Of a stretch of DNA of 64,000 nt, positions 1 through 13,522 are shown in pieces (positions within the stretch are counted from its first letter, which is position 1; the number at the start of each line of letters is the position of its first letter). The translations under genes and the position numbers were made by a program. Source of the stretch: Leptoclinus maculatus (lineage: Eukaryota; Chordata; Actinopteri; Perciformes; Stichaeidae); NCBI GenBank assembly GCA_032191485.1, contig JAVDOI010000019.1, forward strand, positions 9,951,784-10,015,783, in the 5' to 3' direction. The notes under the pieces are model-generated. The model saw nothing but the letters and a program-made list of their open reading frames with translations, did no database searches and was not told the DNA's origin.

Positions 1-2223
1 TGGCGCATAAATTTCCTCAGATTAGTCAGTTTTGATGGTGCTTTCTCGAGTATTATTCAGACGCTACACTGCTACAATGAGTAGCAGTAAACAGATTTAT
101 AAACATATTTGATGACATATATATATATCAGTGCTGTAGAACTTTTTTCAGCAACCACATTTATAGGCTTAGATAAGACAATGGATAACAAATATGTATA
201 TATATAAAAAATATTTTTTTTAACCCATTTGTAATGATTTCATTATAACCCTTGAGCTACCCCCCCCCCCTGCTGTTACATTAATTACTTTTGACGAGGC
301 GTCTCTTTTATGCATTTTCTAACTAATTGGAAAACATTCTCCCTCACAGCAAAAAAGAGACACTTTCCGCTATAAAGTGCATCGTATCAGAATAAAGGGT
401 GTATTTTGGTGGTGTTGCAGGGTGAGGAGGGGGTTAATTAAGATGTATAACTAGGAGATTGCAATTAATACCTCCACAGAGGTCATTTGGCTGTTGGTTA
501 GGAGAGTGAACATGCTAAAATCAGCCTAATTAGCAAATCTGATCTCCTGCTTTCCTTCCTTCCATTAGATGCCACAGGGACTGATGAGTATGGAAGAAGT
601 AGTGGTACCCCTGGAGCTCGTGACACAGATAAGATTTCAGGATAAACGGTGGAACGGCACGGGGCTTCTCTCACCAGAGGGCACATGAATCAAACGCACC
701 ACTGTCATTTGTCCTTCGCGTCGGGCAGATGGAATTGCGTCTGTTGCAGCCTGTTTGATGGCCGCTGAATGATTGTATGCAAGAATGATGGGAACACCGA
801 GGAAGCTGCGGGGTGGCGTGACTACAAAGTCACTGGTGTCATTTCATATTTGCAACAAAGAAATTATCTCTCTACGAAAAACTCAGAACTAGGCTGTTAC
901 TTTTGGTTGATTTTACAGGTGTTTTGATGGAATAACACATATTGATAGGTTTGCTGGTCTGGGATTCAGGCTGTCCGGCGGACAAAACAAGCAATGCGAA
1001 GACATCACTATGGACTCTGAGTTATTATTAACATGTTTCACAAAGGTCTGACATTTTACAGAAAAAAACGATTAATCAAGAAAATAATTGCCAACTCAAT
1101 CATCATGAAAAATATTGTTTCTTTTTTTAGCCTTAATACAGAGTACTTGTCTGAAACCTCACCGCTCAATTTTAATTTATTCCCAGTTTCAGTGGTACTG
1201 CACATTCATCATGTCATAGCCTGATGCAGTTGCTTTCTCTGCATATGCTGCTCCTGGAGTGCATCTTCAGTGTGATTACATTTCAATTCTTTTTTTCCTC
1301 AGTATGGCATGCTCTTGCAATTCAAGCAGATTTTTACCTTGATGTGATATACCCCCCCTGAGTTGTCTTAGTGTGAAATGGACCTATTAGCGCCCGTCCC
1401 CAAGAGGAATCAATCTAATGATATTCCGGTGCGATTTAAAGTCCCAGGTGTAGTCATGGTGTCTGGGTTTTTTTTTATTTTTGCCTGAACTTGTCTGCTG
1501 GGTGAACCAATCTATCAGCTCCGTACCGTCAAGTCCCGGCGGCAAAGCTCCCTGGTCCTCCAAGGTCTTCTTAGACATGACTGACTGACCACATCCCCAT
1601 CTTTCCATCTCACTTACATGGAGAGAAGCACTGACTGAGGAGAGGGGACGTGGCTGCTGAATAATATCTCCATAAAAAGATAAAAACATGCTGTTTTGGA
1701 GGAGTGACAAAAGACTTGTTATCCCATTTTTTTTTTCTTTGTCTTCGCCATTTTTTGCCCATACTAGGTAGGATCTATTTTTAAGTGTGTGACCTTTAAC
1801 CGGCTACCTCATCTCCAGTGGAGCGAGTGGAATTGAGGTTTATTGAGCAAATTAGTAGCAACTTGTGCACTTGTTGAATTGTGTATGTGCCGCAATACCC
1901 CACACATGCATTTGGGTACACAAACACATGCACTTTTAATGTAAATGAACAGATGTTAGAGAAGGATTATCTGTAAATCCTTTAAAGAAAAAAGGTCAGT
2001 TTGGAGCAGTAGCCATTTTTTCTTACCCCCTGTGATACTATTTTCATTAACATGCAATTTTTGAAAAGCCTTAAATGGCTAAGTAGCTCAGTTAATTGTT
2101 GGCTTTTGATTACCGGGGGATGTTGAAAGAAAAAAACAGAGTAAGCCCTGCCTGGCACTGTTACTATGACAACAAGCTTATAGATATATAATCACACTCC
2201 ACTCACCCCCTCAAGAAACGACT

Positions 2224-2224
<1 letters not shown>
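1..2224. other. Non-coding stretch, no gene recognised
   Basis: No open frame here resembles a protein family I know; the longest (about 107 codons, minus strand, 1387-1710) has no recognisable motif. Visible are short AT runs near 115-215, an 11-base C run at 260-270, and a patch around 430-560 with several homeodomain-like cores (TTAATTA, CAATTA, CTAATTAG). That patch could be regulatory, but nothing in the sequence alone proves it. Confidence 0.6.
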
Positions 2225-2294
<70 letters not shown>

Positions 2295-2299
2295 ACACA
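2225..2299. repeat. (AC)n microsatellite
   Basis: About 37 dinucleotide units, pure through position 2284 and then interrupted by two GCAC variants before ending. Alternating purine-pyrimidine tracts of this length can adopt Z-DNA and are highly mutable. The 71-codon minus-strand frame across it is only poly-(Cys-Val) translation. Confidence 0.97.
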
Positions 2300-3030
2300 T
2301 TGTCTTCTAAACAAATGATTCAGCTCCAAAAGCTCCTTGACTGCAGCTGTATACGGATGCATCATGCTGGGATGAGATGCACAGCTGTTGACTAGTAAGC
2401 TTGCCAAAAGGGCCCCACCGCCTCAATCCTTGGACCCAAATCAAATCCCCAATTTGTTTATGTTATTATGTTAATAAAGGGTAGCATTTCCATATGAATA
2501 TCAATATTTCAGTGGCAAGCCAGGCGTTACTGTGAACACAGTGGAATGCTGGCAAGGAGCCTAGCGCACTATGAATGTGGTTCCATTTGAAGTGTAATTT
2601 CACTCATCTGATTTTCTCTTCCTCGCATGATCTGAAAACGAGGTATTTTTAGAGCCCAGGTGCTTATCCCTCTTTGTGGTGCTGGAGGCTAATGTTAAAT
2701 GAACACATCAATCTTAGGCGTTTGAGAGTGAGAGGCGGCGGCACAGACACAGGGGTAGTAGTTCCCCTTCCAACGGTGCAATACTAAAGCTTTCTGTTCT
2801 CTATAGTTTGGTTGTTGTGTGATTCATTCAAGACACTTGCGATGGCAATTAGGACTCAAATCTGGGAGCATAAATAACACTGCCGAGTAAAAGACACAAT
2901 GGCAATATCAGTAATAAACAGCGAATGGCATCAGTTTTATTCCATAGACAATTTTGGGCTTCTTCGAACATATGGATAAATCCTCAAAGCATTAAGAAAA
3001 TAATTCCCTCCTTAATAAAGTTGCTAAATT
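2300..3030. other. Non-coding stretch, possibly conserved element
   Basis: No gene is seen. The part at about 2480-2660 is non-repetitive, has alternating AT-rich cores and GC-rich blocks, and has no long open frame, a texture often seen in vertebrate conserved non-coding elements. This is an impression only. Confidence 0.35.
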
Positions 3031-3052
3031 ATCCATATAAAATGATCCATAT

Positions 3053-3149
3053 AAAAGGGCTGTTAGCACCGTTAGCTGCAAGCTAACGGTGCTAACAGCT
3101 AACAGCTAACAGCTAACAGCTAACAGCTAACGGTGCTAACAGCCCTTTT
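3053..3149. repeat. Foldback with AGCTAAC heptamer array
   Basis: A 25-base left arm (3053-3077) is perfectly complementary to the right arm (3125-3149). Between the arms lie a second copy of the 16-base inner arm sequence (3081-3096), which can pair with the left arm across a 3-base GCA loop, and four tandem AGCTAAC heptamers (3097-3124) that run in register into the right arm, which starts with a fifth. Two alternative cruciforms are thus possible. Just outside, a 12-base direct repeat (3031-3042 and 3045-3056) carries the TATA-like string TATAAAAGG and overlaps the left arm by four bases. It may be a decayed MITE end that expanded by slippage, or a purely slippage-derived palindrome. Confidence 0.9.
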
Positions 3150-3313
3150 TAGTGGGGCACACGCACTGGACTTACACAGACTAACATGCGCACACGGCCG
3201 CACCAGCTACATGAAAAAATGACTTCACCATATATTTAAATAGCAAATAGTTGTTTGCTGCTATATTAATACTTTGAATTTCAATTTTAGCACCTTAAAA
3301 TGACCACCATATG

Positions 3314-3332
3314 GTGTGTGTGTGTGTGTGTG
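3314..3332. repeat. Short (GT)n microsatellite
   Basis: About nine uninterrupted GT units directly after a CATATGGT string. It is short and probably of low polymorphism. Confidence 0.85.
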
Positions 3333-5954
3333 CTAAGTGCCAAACAATGTACTAAATGCATCTAGTTCATCAATCATACCACACTGAGATGAGTCATCAC
3401 TCTTTCAGTAATCTAAATCACTGTGGGTCAGTAATCGTTAATGGTACTGTAATGCATCAAGGACATGCATATCCACTGTTTAGGCAGTGTGTATGAGATC
3501 TTTGAGTTATGTGTTGTTGTTAATGTGGAGATGGGAAGGCCAATCAGTCATCTACTTGCTGGCGTAGATTATTCAGTGTGTGTGCACATGATTAAAAGGT
3601 ATGATGAAATTCCCAGAGACTGAAATTCAGTGCACCTATGCAATCATTACTGATTCATTTTGCAGTAATTCTTGTGGTCATTTTCAAACAATTAGCCGTT
3701 TTAATTGTCCACTATTAAACATTCATGCTGTATCCATTCTGCATTGGTTCTAGAGGCAGAAGTGTCTTTTAATTTCACAATTACCAGACTAATAGCTTCG
3801 GATGGCTGTCCGTCAACCATTTATTTCCTGAAGAATTTCTTTTTGAGACAAGCACCAAAAAGTAGGCCTTCTATTACATCAAAAGTACATCAAAACTCTG
3901 TCTTATCTTTATTGATTTTTTGAAGAAATAGCAGTGAGCGCTGATTTCATCAGGTAAATAAATTGGGTAAAGTTTGAATGACATTCAAGAAAAAAGTGGG
4001 TAAGGAAAATCAGATAAACAGGATTATGATTCAGAGTAAATATAATGAGAGAGAGTGTTTCTGCAGCACAATCTGACTATAGGCTGACTCCATTATTTTG
4101 CCAATTATGCCAAGTTCACTCCATTATCATCAGTGGTAACACAGTGAAAAGAATGCTATTAAACGCCGTCTAGGATATGAGTTATCCCAGCTGTCATCAG
4201 TAGGTATTCACATTTAACAGCAGGCAGCACATGGAACGAGATCAATACACCAGCCCAGACCTGTATGATGGTGTGAAATCATAACCTCTGGCCTAGCTGT
4301 GGGCTGTGCATCGATAGTTTGGAATAATGCCTTTTTGAGCTTCTCCACTCAATTCTTCTAGTGGGGTTTGTTGGGAAAACAAATGTCATCATCTCAATGG
4401 CCATTGCTTTCATTTTCAAGAATCGGATTGATCAGCCAGTCATCTGAAAGTTATCTGTGAATTGTTATACAGTGGAACTCTGCGATGGCCTTTTGTCGGT
4501 CATTGATTGATTTTTAAGTGGGACAGTGTTCTGATGCGTCCAACTGACTATTGATTTACCACTGTCCATATCTGCTCATGTTGGATATGTCGCATTGCAA
4601 CTGCAGTGCTGCACAGTAAAAACAGAGTTTTTTTCGAGTAAGTTTTTATCTCTATCTGGATCTGTGGAGTGCTTTTTTTATAGGTGCAGCGCCTATAATG
4701 TTTAATAAGCTCCTCCTCATTGGTTGAGCATGTCCATAACATTGAGTGGCTCAGCCCTGTTTGAGGGCAAAGCCTATGTGAACTAACAATTATGTTCATC
4801 GTTGCATAAGTTGATGATGGATGCAATGGAAAAAATTGTGTGATATCGAATGTGCCCTTGGAACACAATTTGCCCAGCTATACTAACACTGAACTATTGT
4901 GAAAGGAGAATGACACCAAGCTTGCAGCTTGCTGGCTCCTGACAGAATAACCAATTCATTGACCTGAAAGGCTGTGGATGTTCAAGTGTCTCCTAACGAT
5001 TGCATCAGGCAGAATGAGCATGAATCATGTTCGGAAATCCATAAGTACAGCAACGGTACAGAGCGTTCTTAGTCACAGCCAATGAAGGCACCTTGGGCTT
5101 AAGCTGCACTGTTTACAGAAAAACTCAATCATTCACACCGTGATGGGATAAAGACCCCACACTGGGCCTTACACTCCACAAATATGGACTATTCTCCTTG
5201 AACACAATTGTCGATAATGAAACTAGATGATGTATAGGTGCCTGTGCAATCAATATTTCTTAGTAGTGCCATATAGCATTTTTTTTGGGCTAAGTGCACC
5301 AGCAACACTTTGTAGCCACAATAAATGAGCGGTAATGAGGGTATATTTTGCTAGCCTGTTTGGATATGCACTCTCTTGTCATAATAAAGCACTTTCAAAT
5401 CACATTTATTCCACTCCAGGTTGACAAATAAAGCCCTAATTGAGGAAAATCTCAATTTCAAGGCAAACTAATTGATGATGGCTCTAAGAGTGTGTTCGTT
5501 TATTGGCTTACTGTATTTTTCTCAACTGACACATTGTACTTAATTTGGGAAAAACAATTAACAAAAGATATAGAAAAGGCAACATCACAGGGAGTAGAGC
5601 CCTGGACTAGAGCCATGGTTTTCAGTCTGAGGAAAAAAAAGAGAAAAGAAAAGTGATTCACCGTGATCTACAGCTCTAAGTCGATAAAAATGGTGTTGAT
5701 GTGAATTTAATGTAAAAATAAAAGTCCCCCCCCCTCCCTCTTCTGAGGCACGTTGCTGTTTTAAGGCTTAAAATGGGACCATATGCCCGGTGAATCCATG
5801 GCCAGGGTCACCTTGCAAGTATTAGGATTTAATATGATTGACCGTGCAGTCTTAGCAAAGGATTAACGTGATGTTGCCCGTACGCTGCCTGAAAATGAGA
5901 AAAGTCAACATTATGCTTATAGGTATGAAACTGAGGTGAAATAGGAAGTACTGA
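3333..5954. other. Non-coding stretch, nothing recognised
   Basis: Non-repetitive, moderately AT-rich DNA. The few open frames (for example 3705-3923 plus, 4548-4868 minus) are low in coding character and match no family I know. No transposon termini, tRNA-like boxes or long inverted repeats were noticed. Confidence 0.6.
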
Positions 5955-5977
5955 GGGGGGGAGGGGGGGGGGGGGGG
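5955..5977 (+). repeat. G-homopolymer tract
   Basis: A run of 22 guanines broken once by an adenine. It could form a G-quadruplex on the plus strand and is error-prone in sequencing, so its exact length is uncertain. A C-rich run follows at 6139-6165. Confidence 0.9.
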
Positions 5978-7305
5978 ATGGAATCTGCTCGACAAGAACT
6001 TTGGGGCGAGACAGGTTGGAAATGTGTCTGTAATGAGTTAACATGGACGTGGGGGTCATTCTGTCACACCAGAGGATGAGGATCCCATTAGCTTGAAAAA
6101 GTCTGAGGTGAATGTGATGAGCTGCGAGACTCAATAATGTCCCCCCCGTCCCCCCCCGCCATCCCCCAACTCTCCTGCCCTCTCTGCCTCTCTCCCTTCA
6201 TCCTCGTCGTTCAGGGTCAAAGCATGGCTTTATACATGTTATCTGATTGCTGAGAGCTTTCCAATGCCTAGATTCGGCGGTGAAATTAATCTCTGATTAA
6301 AATATCGACGGTACACAGAATCTTCCAAAGTGAGGCGAAGACATCAGGTGAAAAAGGGAGGAGTTGGAGTTAAGAAGGGGTGGAAAAAAAAAACAGGCAT
6401 TGCAGATAAGCACAATCAATCGGACAACGTCACCTCGGGGGTTTAGGTGCTGCGCTGAGGGCACTGCATGAGAGTTGAATTTGATCAACTACAGTACATG
6501 TGAAACACTGGAATAGAGTGGAATTCATCTCTAATTGTTTGACCTTTCATTAAGGTAATCAGCTCTGCGTAGGTTTTAAGTAGCAAAATTAGATTCAGAT
6601 TCCCTTGATTGAAATGCCATTATGACGTAACGTAAAGAAATGAGCACTCCAGTGAAGCATTTATTACTTTCAATATATGAAAAGTAGCATAAACGCTGAC
6701 TTGCATTTTATAATGCGACATGATTTATAGCTACGGTATCTGTGTTTAAGACGTCACAAACCGCTCCTAGTATGTTACGCTATGGCAGCCATTATAATTC
6801 CATTGGACAGGCCTTAATCCTTGACAATGGCAGGCGTACTTTATATTATACAGTATACAATGGTGACCTTCCACATTCACCTTCCAGGGTTTAGATGAAG
6901 AATACAAAACATGCAAGCGTTAATCTTCTCCCGCTGCGCTTCAATCCTCTTGTCAAACCCTGGGGGAATGTCACAAAAGGCACTGTCGAAATGCCTCCTG
7001 TGTATACCTCCTGGCAACTATGGGAACATGGAAATAATATAATAAAACATTCATCTTTCATAATGTAACGCTGAGGTTGAAGAAAAAGGGAAACGGAGGA
7101 GCGGGAGTGAGGAAAGGGAGCGCAAGAGAATCAGACGCACATGTGTGACAGAGACTGACAGGCCCTCTTCATGTGGAAAAATAGCACAAATACATTTCCT
7201 ACACAGTAAATCCTCTTGTTTGCAATATTCATGTCACCTAGCACAATGAAAGGAGGACAACCCCTGTTACTGGTGTAGCGCCAATAATAGATGTAACCCT
7301 CTTTT
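5978..7305. other. Non-coding stretch, nothing recognised
   Basis: Contains a C-rich interrupted run (6139-6165) and a purine-rich patch (7080-7130), otherwise unique-looking sequence. No gene or mobile element was recognised. Confidence 0.55.
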
Positions 7306-7328
7306 ATTTTTTTTTTGGGGGGGGGGGG
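7306..7328. repeat. T-run abutting G-run
   Basis: A run of about 11 thymines passes directly into 12 guanines. The following 200 bases (7330-7560) are strongly purine-rich on the plus strand with short A and G runs. The apparent minus-strand frame across it is low-complexity Phe/Pro/Leu/Ser translation and is not taken as a gene. Confidence 0.85.
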
Positions 7329-10300
7329 TGAATAAAGAAAAAGCTAAGGAGAAACTCAACTCGCAAACTGACCCAGATAACAACAACAGAAAGTCTGGAG
7401 GGGCAAACAAAAAAGAAAAGAGGAGGGAGAGAGAGCTGTAAAGAGGGAAGGGGGGAAAAAAGGCTCTAAAATTGTTCTCCTGACAAAAAGTTAGTTGAGA
7501 AGTAAGAGGGGGGGAAAAAAAGGGGATGAATATTTTAAGAAGCAAGCTCTCTCAAGGAGTAAAGAGAAAGAATAAAAACAAGCAGATCTAGCGATGGTTC
7601 AAATTGTTGACTTGCAAAAAAAGGGGAGTTTTTCCAGAGTACATGAGCAGGCGACATCTGTTGAAGGCTGACTCTGTGTACATTTCCTCTCCTGCCTGGT
7701 GGAGTGCACCATCAGCTGATTGGGGTAATCATCTGAAGAAGAAGAGAAAATACAAATATGGCAACTGGGGGGGCCGGTACCTCGACATTGTTAGAACATC
7801 TGCAGTTGTTGCATTTCTATTTCCAGAGTGCTTCCACGGTTGCGCTGAGGTAAGTGCTAGAGTAAGCTGTGTAACAGTAGCCTATTCTGTGCAACCCTAA
7901 GCAGTGCGGTGGTTTAACATTCACAATAGCCCCACTAAGACTTTGCAGAGAGCAGAAATGCACAGATTGTCTTCGATACTTTGAAAAGTGCCTGTCAATG
8001 TGTTACGGGTTACCCAGAACATCTACCCTTACGTACACAAAGTGAATATGCTAATTCTGCATAAGGCAAATTTGCATTATTTCCCAACTCTAACACTAAA
8101 TGCTATGCCAGACTAAAAATGCTAATGTGTGCTGCAATATGTCATTTGTCCTTGTGCCTAGCTGGCCTGCAGCTCCACTGAGCATGGCCTACGGTGTCCA
8201 GGCTGTCAACTCCGCTCTCCTTCTCCCACCGTGCCAGGGAGAGGGGACTCTGACCCCGCCATGATGACACTGCTCCAGAAGAGATTATAGACCCTGATAC
8301 TCCGCCGCGCCAGCATTATGCACACGCTGCCCTTTAACTAAGATACACGGGCTGGCTGCCAGCTCTGTCCGGCCCCCGTCAGATCTGCCTACTCACGTTT
8401 GTGCAGGAGAAATAACAGAAACGGCCCAAGACAGCAAATGGCACATAAATAGGAGATGTGGTGATGCACAGACATCATGATGCATGCATAAGGGAGGAAC
8501 ACACACACATTCTAATATAAAAAAAAGATGGATGTGGTGCAAACAAACGTACACAAAATCAATGAGCAGTGGCGTTCTACCTATGTGGGTTTCGGGCTGC
8601 TGAAATCAATAGCAATAGTTTTAGACTGGAGTTTCCAACCGTTTCTACCACCATGATATTGGAGGGAGACAACATAACAAGTGTGCATTATTTCACACCA
8701 AGGTAAATACGATCAGCCAAGCAATATAGAGTATGAAGCTATTCATTTGATCAGGAAAACTGCTGACTGCCCTGCTCTCTAAGGGTTGAAACTTGCAAGC
8801 AAGTTATGGTGATGGCCACACCCTGATCAGTGACGTCATTGCAGGCTTTGCAGTGCTATGACATCGCCACATGTCTTGAAAGCTCAAAATCCCTGAAAGC
8901 AGTGTGGGGCAGCAGTAATCTAGCCTTTGTGATTGCAGGTGTTAAATTACCCGTTTTAAGGAACGCATTGGGTGCTCTTCACAAGTTCCAAGGCTAGTAG
9001 TACCAAACAAAACAAGTTGACACTTCATTTATTTCTTCAAGGCGTGTGCTTTCGTGTACTTTGATCGCGAAAAAACAACAACTTCAGGAGAGTCTTTCAA
9101 AGAGATGGTTGCAGTACCAGACCCTCTTCCAAAACCTGTACATTTCAGATGTCTAAAAAAGTGAATAAAGGATGTCATGGAAAACGAATGAAAGCTCAAC
9201 AGATCCAGCGAGGTACACTAATGACATTCCACTGTGATTAAAATGAAAGTAAGCTTAATGTGGGTAATTCCCCAGCTACCTCGCATTTCCCATCGAGTAC
9301 AGTATTAACCTCTGTGTCCTGAATGTCATGCTTTAGGTTCTGGACTGAATCTGTCAAATTACATCAAGTTCTGCTTACATCTTAATTTAATTGCAAAATT
9401 AAAATGACTTAAATTTTGACTTTGGAGAGCCACTAATGTCACTTGTTGGAAAAAAAAACCAACCTGTCCCAACACTTTGTGTAATGAGACTCAATGTCCG
9501 CTTGCCTTCCTCTCACCTTCCCGGACCCTTTTAACCACACAACCCTTCTTTAGTGCTCTTCCATCTTGTCATGTTTGAGAGTTTTCATTACTGGATTACG
9601 ACCCTCGATTCTCTGGCTTTCTAAATATATTAGGTTCTGCCTAAAAATGAATCGTACATTATTGAGTCTCTGGCTTAATGCAAGAGAAAATTAATTATCA
9701 GAGATTTCTTTTTAGTATGTTCAGCAAGTCCTGTATTCAGCCAGAGGCAACACTGAGGGCATACAAAGTCCACAAACTGGTGACTTTTCTACCGCTGTTG
9801 TTCATGTATTAATAGAAAAAGAAGAATGTTGGTAAGACTTTAAAGAGACTTGTTCTATAACAAATATCAAAGACAGGTTAAGAAACAGTTAAGCCTTCTT
9901 GCTAAGTTCTATTTCGATTCCTTCTTCTGGTAGAATGAGCAATTAGCACTAACTGACTTTTATACCACATGCTGTGTTTCCTCATGTTCATGTTTTTCAG
10001 AGAGTTGGTGGTTCTGTGTGAGCCTGTGCCCAATACTAGCACCTCTCTTTTAAAAAAAACAAAGCTAGCTAACTGACCTGCATGCATTACATGATTGTTT
10101 CTGCCCAATTGAGTCCATTAATCCTGGAAGGACTGTGGGAGAATGCAACTGAACTGTTCTATTCTTGGCAACTTTGCTCTGTGCGTCATTACACAAGCAA
10201 AGGAGCTGAGCAAGACAGAGGGTAGAGCGAGCGAGAGCGTGTGTACGAGTGTGTATATTTTCATCCAAAGAGACTCCGCCCTAAAGGCAACGGCTCAAAG

Positions 10301-10659
10301 CTGCTGCTGTCATATATAAACAATGAGACCTGATTTGATGAACTGACAACGACATAGAGCTCGTGAAATTGTATTCAAAATACCAGAGACTATTTTTATT
10401 ACTTTTTTCTTCAGGACTGAGTGACACATAAGAGAATACGCTCCAATAATGGAGTAGAACTGAAAGCTTGGGTTTGGTGTGATTCATAATTATATAACTA
10501 TGCTACCAAATCACTGTGTTGGGTACACACACACACACATGTGCACACCAGTGACTTGCTGTGGTGTTCTGTTGCCAATGTCCTCGGCCCTTCCTGCAAG
10601 GCAGCAGTCTCATGAGGTGGCAGTGATCAGAAAGGGAACAACACGCAAACTGATCCCAC
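7329..10659. other. Non-coding stretch, nothing certain
   Basis: No gene recognised. 8160-8400 is a GC-richer, non-repetitive patch inside AT-rich surroundings and could be a conserved element. Several short open frames near 9.9-10.7 kb overlap on opposite strands and none has family resemblance. Confidence 0.5.
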
Positions 10660-10900
10660 CGCCTTGGCAGGCTGGTAATTAAATATCAGCTCTTGGCAAA
10701 GAAGTATGTAAATGCTGCTTCCCTGCCCGTGCTTATGGCCATTTCACCCCGCCCAGATCAGTGGAGAAGGCCGTGCCAGGTCCTGTTGCTACTGACTATT
10801 CTCAAAGATATTATTAACAGAGGATCCAGATCAGAGGCACCCCCACCACTTCGAGGCCCTCGGCTTAATAACTGGCTGATCGGCTAATGCTTGTCCTGGC
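10660..10900. promoter_or_regulatory. Candidate conserved non-coding element
   Basis: Unique sequence mixing AT-rich cores (GGTAATTAAATAT, ATTATTAACAG, CTTAATAACTGG) with GC-rich blocks, free of simple repeats and transposon signatures. The mixture resembles vertebrate enhancers bound by homeodomain factors. No alignment was possible, so this is a texture-based suggestion only. Confidence 0.25.
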
Positions 10901-11039
10901 CCTCAAAGCATAAGGGAGGAGATGAGACGGAGGTGACACAGATGCAGTAAGTCAGGATGTGAGATGGGCGTGGGGTAAAAAAAAAAAATAGGGATGGGCT
11001 CATAAATGGCGAGGGCTCAAAATTCAGAAGATGTCAGAG

Positions 11040-11330
11040 GCCAAATAGATATTTCTGTATTGGCTGCGATAAGGCATGTGGCCAACGCTCGGGTAGGGGC
11101 TTATTAAATTTCCCATAAAGCCTATCATTTTGTGGCAGAGCAGAGGGCTTTCTGTTAACATGCCAGTTTACGGATGCATGGCAATTGCGTTCCATTGTTC
11201 TGGTACAGGCTCACTCACTATGGAAAGCGTGAGTTCTTTGTGTTGCTGAGGCCTTATTAATGACGCCCCATCAAACTAAATCGCAGGATGATTGCACCCT
11301 TATCAACATTCAACCCTAAGTCAACCATGC
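11040..11330. promoter_or_regulatory. Candidate conserved non-coding element
   Basis: A repeat-free block with several homeodomain-like or CDX-like cores (TTATTAAATTT, CATAAAG, CTTATTAATGACG). It is the same kind of texture as 10660-10900, about 150 bases away. The call is inference from composition and motif density. Confidence 0.25.
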
Positions 11331-13499
11331 AATTAGAGATAGCTATTTTTCTGAATCCAACTGGATGGAAAGGACAACTTGGACATTTCTGGCTCCGATT
11401 TTCATTATTTCAGAATCTTTCTGTTTTTTTTTGTTAAACCAGAGAGCAGCTGTGGCTTGTACATAAACACCAGCAGGATTTTAGCCAATTTGTACAGTGA
11501 TTGGAGCTGAGGAGCCCCCTGTCACTGGCAAGGAGGGATTTATCAATCACAGAGTCTCTCCGGCTGCAGCTTTTGCTCTCTTAGCCTGCGCCTGTGCTTT
11601 TCTAAAAAAAAGCAAAAAGATGTAAAAGGGATGTAAATATCTGGAAAATATATGAAAATAGGAGAAGGAAGATTGATAAAGTTAGGTGTAAAGAGCTGCA
11701 AGACAGGAAGAAGAATTGTAAAGGAAATAAAATGTTTTGAGAGACGAACGAAACAGTGAAAAAGAACAGAAGACAGAAATAGCCTGAGAGAAAAATCATT
11801 AAAAGAAGCAATTTGTGAGTGCCTTTGATACAACACAGTGCTCCAGATGCTGTCATTTCGAGACATAAGCCAATTAAGGTGGGGGAGATGTAGTCAACAT
11901 GCAATAATGCTTGCATGATCCTACTACAGATGTAAAACATCACATTACTAATGCTGTGCGTTACTGTGCGTCAATGTCAACTACAACGGAGATCAAATTA
12001 ATTATCCCCACGTCGTTCTCTCCCTCGTCTGCCTCACCTCACGTGTGTGCAAACTGATTAATTCAGAAGAGCATTCAACGCATATGAAGCAGAAGCCAAG
12101 CATAACTGATCTGCGATACCCTGTGTACAACAAGGAAGGAAAGGGGTTTTTGATGCAAATCAATTGTCTGTACCATTTGGAAAAATCCGATGGCATATTA
12201 AAAAAAGGTTTCATCCACTGCTGATAAGAGACAGAAAGAACATGTCGCTTCCTCTCCTAAATAAATACGCCTTCTCATTGACTTTGCTCTATCTCAACCT
12301 CCTCAAGATCAAAGAACAACAGCAAGAACGCACCCGGCAGATGCACAAGCGTGGAAGATAATACGTTTTGATCACAAAAGGCACAAATGTATTCCTCAAC
12401 CTTGCCAGGCTCAACTGAATGAATGCCTCCCCAAGATAAGGCTTTCCAAAAAGATAAAAGGAAAATGTTCAGACACATTAATGATTAGTTGCTAATGACT
12501 GATCAAACAAAACATGGCGCCACTCGTAAGCGCCGGTCTAATGAAGTCGGCTGAATACTAAGCATTCAATAAGCCAGAGCCCAATATCTCATAAGAGATA
12601 TAAGCAAAGGGAGCCACTTTGAAATGAATAGCTGGATGTGATATATGATTTATTAAATACGCAGACCAAAGTACCCCAAAAGTTTTCGTCGTGTTGGTAA
12701 AATGAATTGGAATGCCCTTTTAGCGACTTACACTTTTGACCAGAGATACGCTGTATAATGTCACAAACCACCTTATATAAGGAATCGATGCGCCTTCTCT
12801 GTATTTTTGTCTCCTCTGCCCGCTGCTTTCTCTCTAACCAATGTTGACATTTGGCTCAAAGTATATCGATTCGTGCTGGGAAGTGGAGCGCGCACATACG
12901 CAACGACACACACAACGAAGTGTGAGGTAGAGGGTGCAAACTGGGAACAAACAGCATTCGCTGGATCTTTTTAATTTAAAGTGCACTACTGTCTTCATCA
13001 TAACTGATAATTAATTTACCTTCTGGAATCTTTCATGCCCGTGTGGTACCTTGCATTGTGCACGGGAATAAATGTCCCTCTAAAAGTGTACAAGTAGATA
13101 AATGCCTTCAAGGACAAATTATGAATGCTGTTACCGACTTCATAAGGTAACGTTTAACAGTTTTGGTAAGTGAAAATATTTCATGGTCAGTGTTAAGAAA
13201 ACCCACACAAAGAGCATTCTAACTTCTTCTGAATGGCGTTTGACGGACAGATTCTCATTGAATTGTATCAGTGTTTGGCTATTCTCAGCAGCTTGCCTGT
13301 TATTTCTTTCATTTTGGTTGACTGGGAACATCTCTGCACTTTTACAGGCTTGCAGCTGAATTGACTCCAGATTGGAGAATATGTATAGGAGTGAGTCTTG
13401 AATAATGTATTGGAATCAGACACATTCACTTTAACGGTGGCGCTCCCAGAGTCAGGCACAGTGGCAATCTTTGATGTGAAGCCAGAGCCTCAGATATGT
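11331..13499. other. Non-coding stretch, nothing recognised
   Basis: AT-rich unique DNA. The overlapping minus-strand frames at 11543-11943 are rich in Phe and Leu because the plus strand is purine-rich there, and they look like composition artefacts. No transposon ends were identified. Confidence 0.55.
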
Positions 13500-13522
13500 A
13501 AAAAAAAAAGAAAAAAAAAAAA
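13500..13522 (+). repeat. Poly(A)-like tract
   Basis: An A-run interrupted by single G bases. No LINE or SINE body could be recognised upstream of it, so it is not claimed as a retroposon tail. Confidence 0.7.

Noticed and set aside
3097..3131. CRISPR-like short tandem array
   Set aside because: The heptamers are directly adjacent without spacers and lie in a vertebrate-type sequence; it is a slippage array within an inverted repeat.
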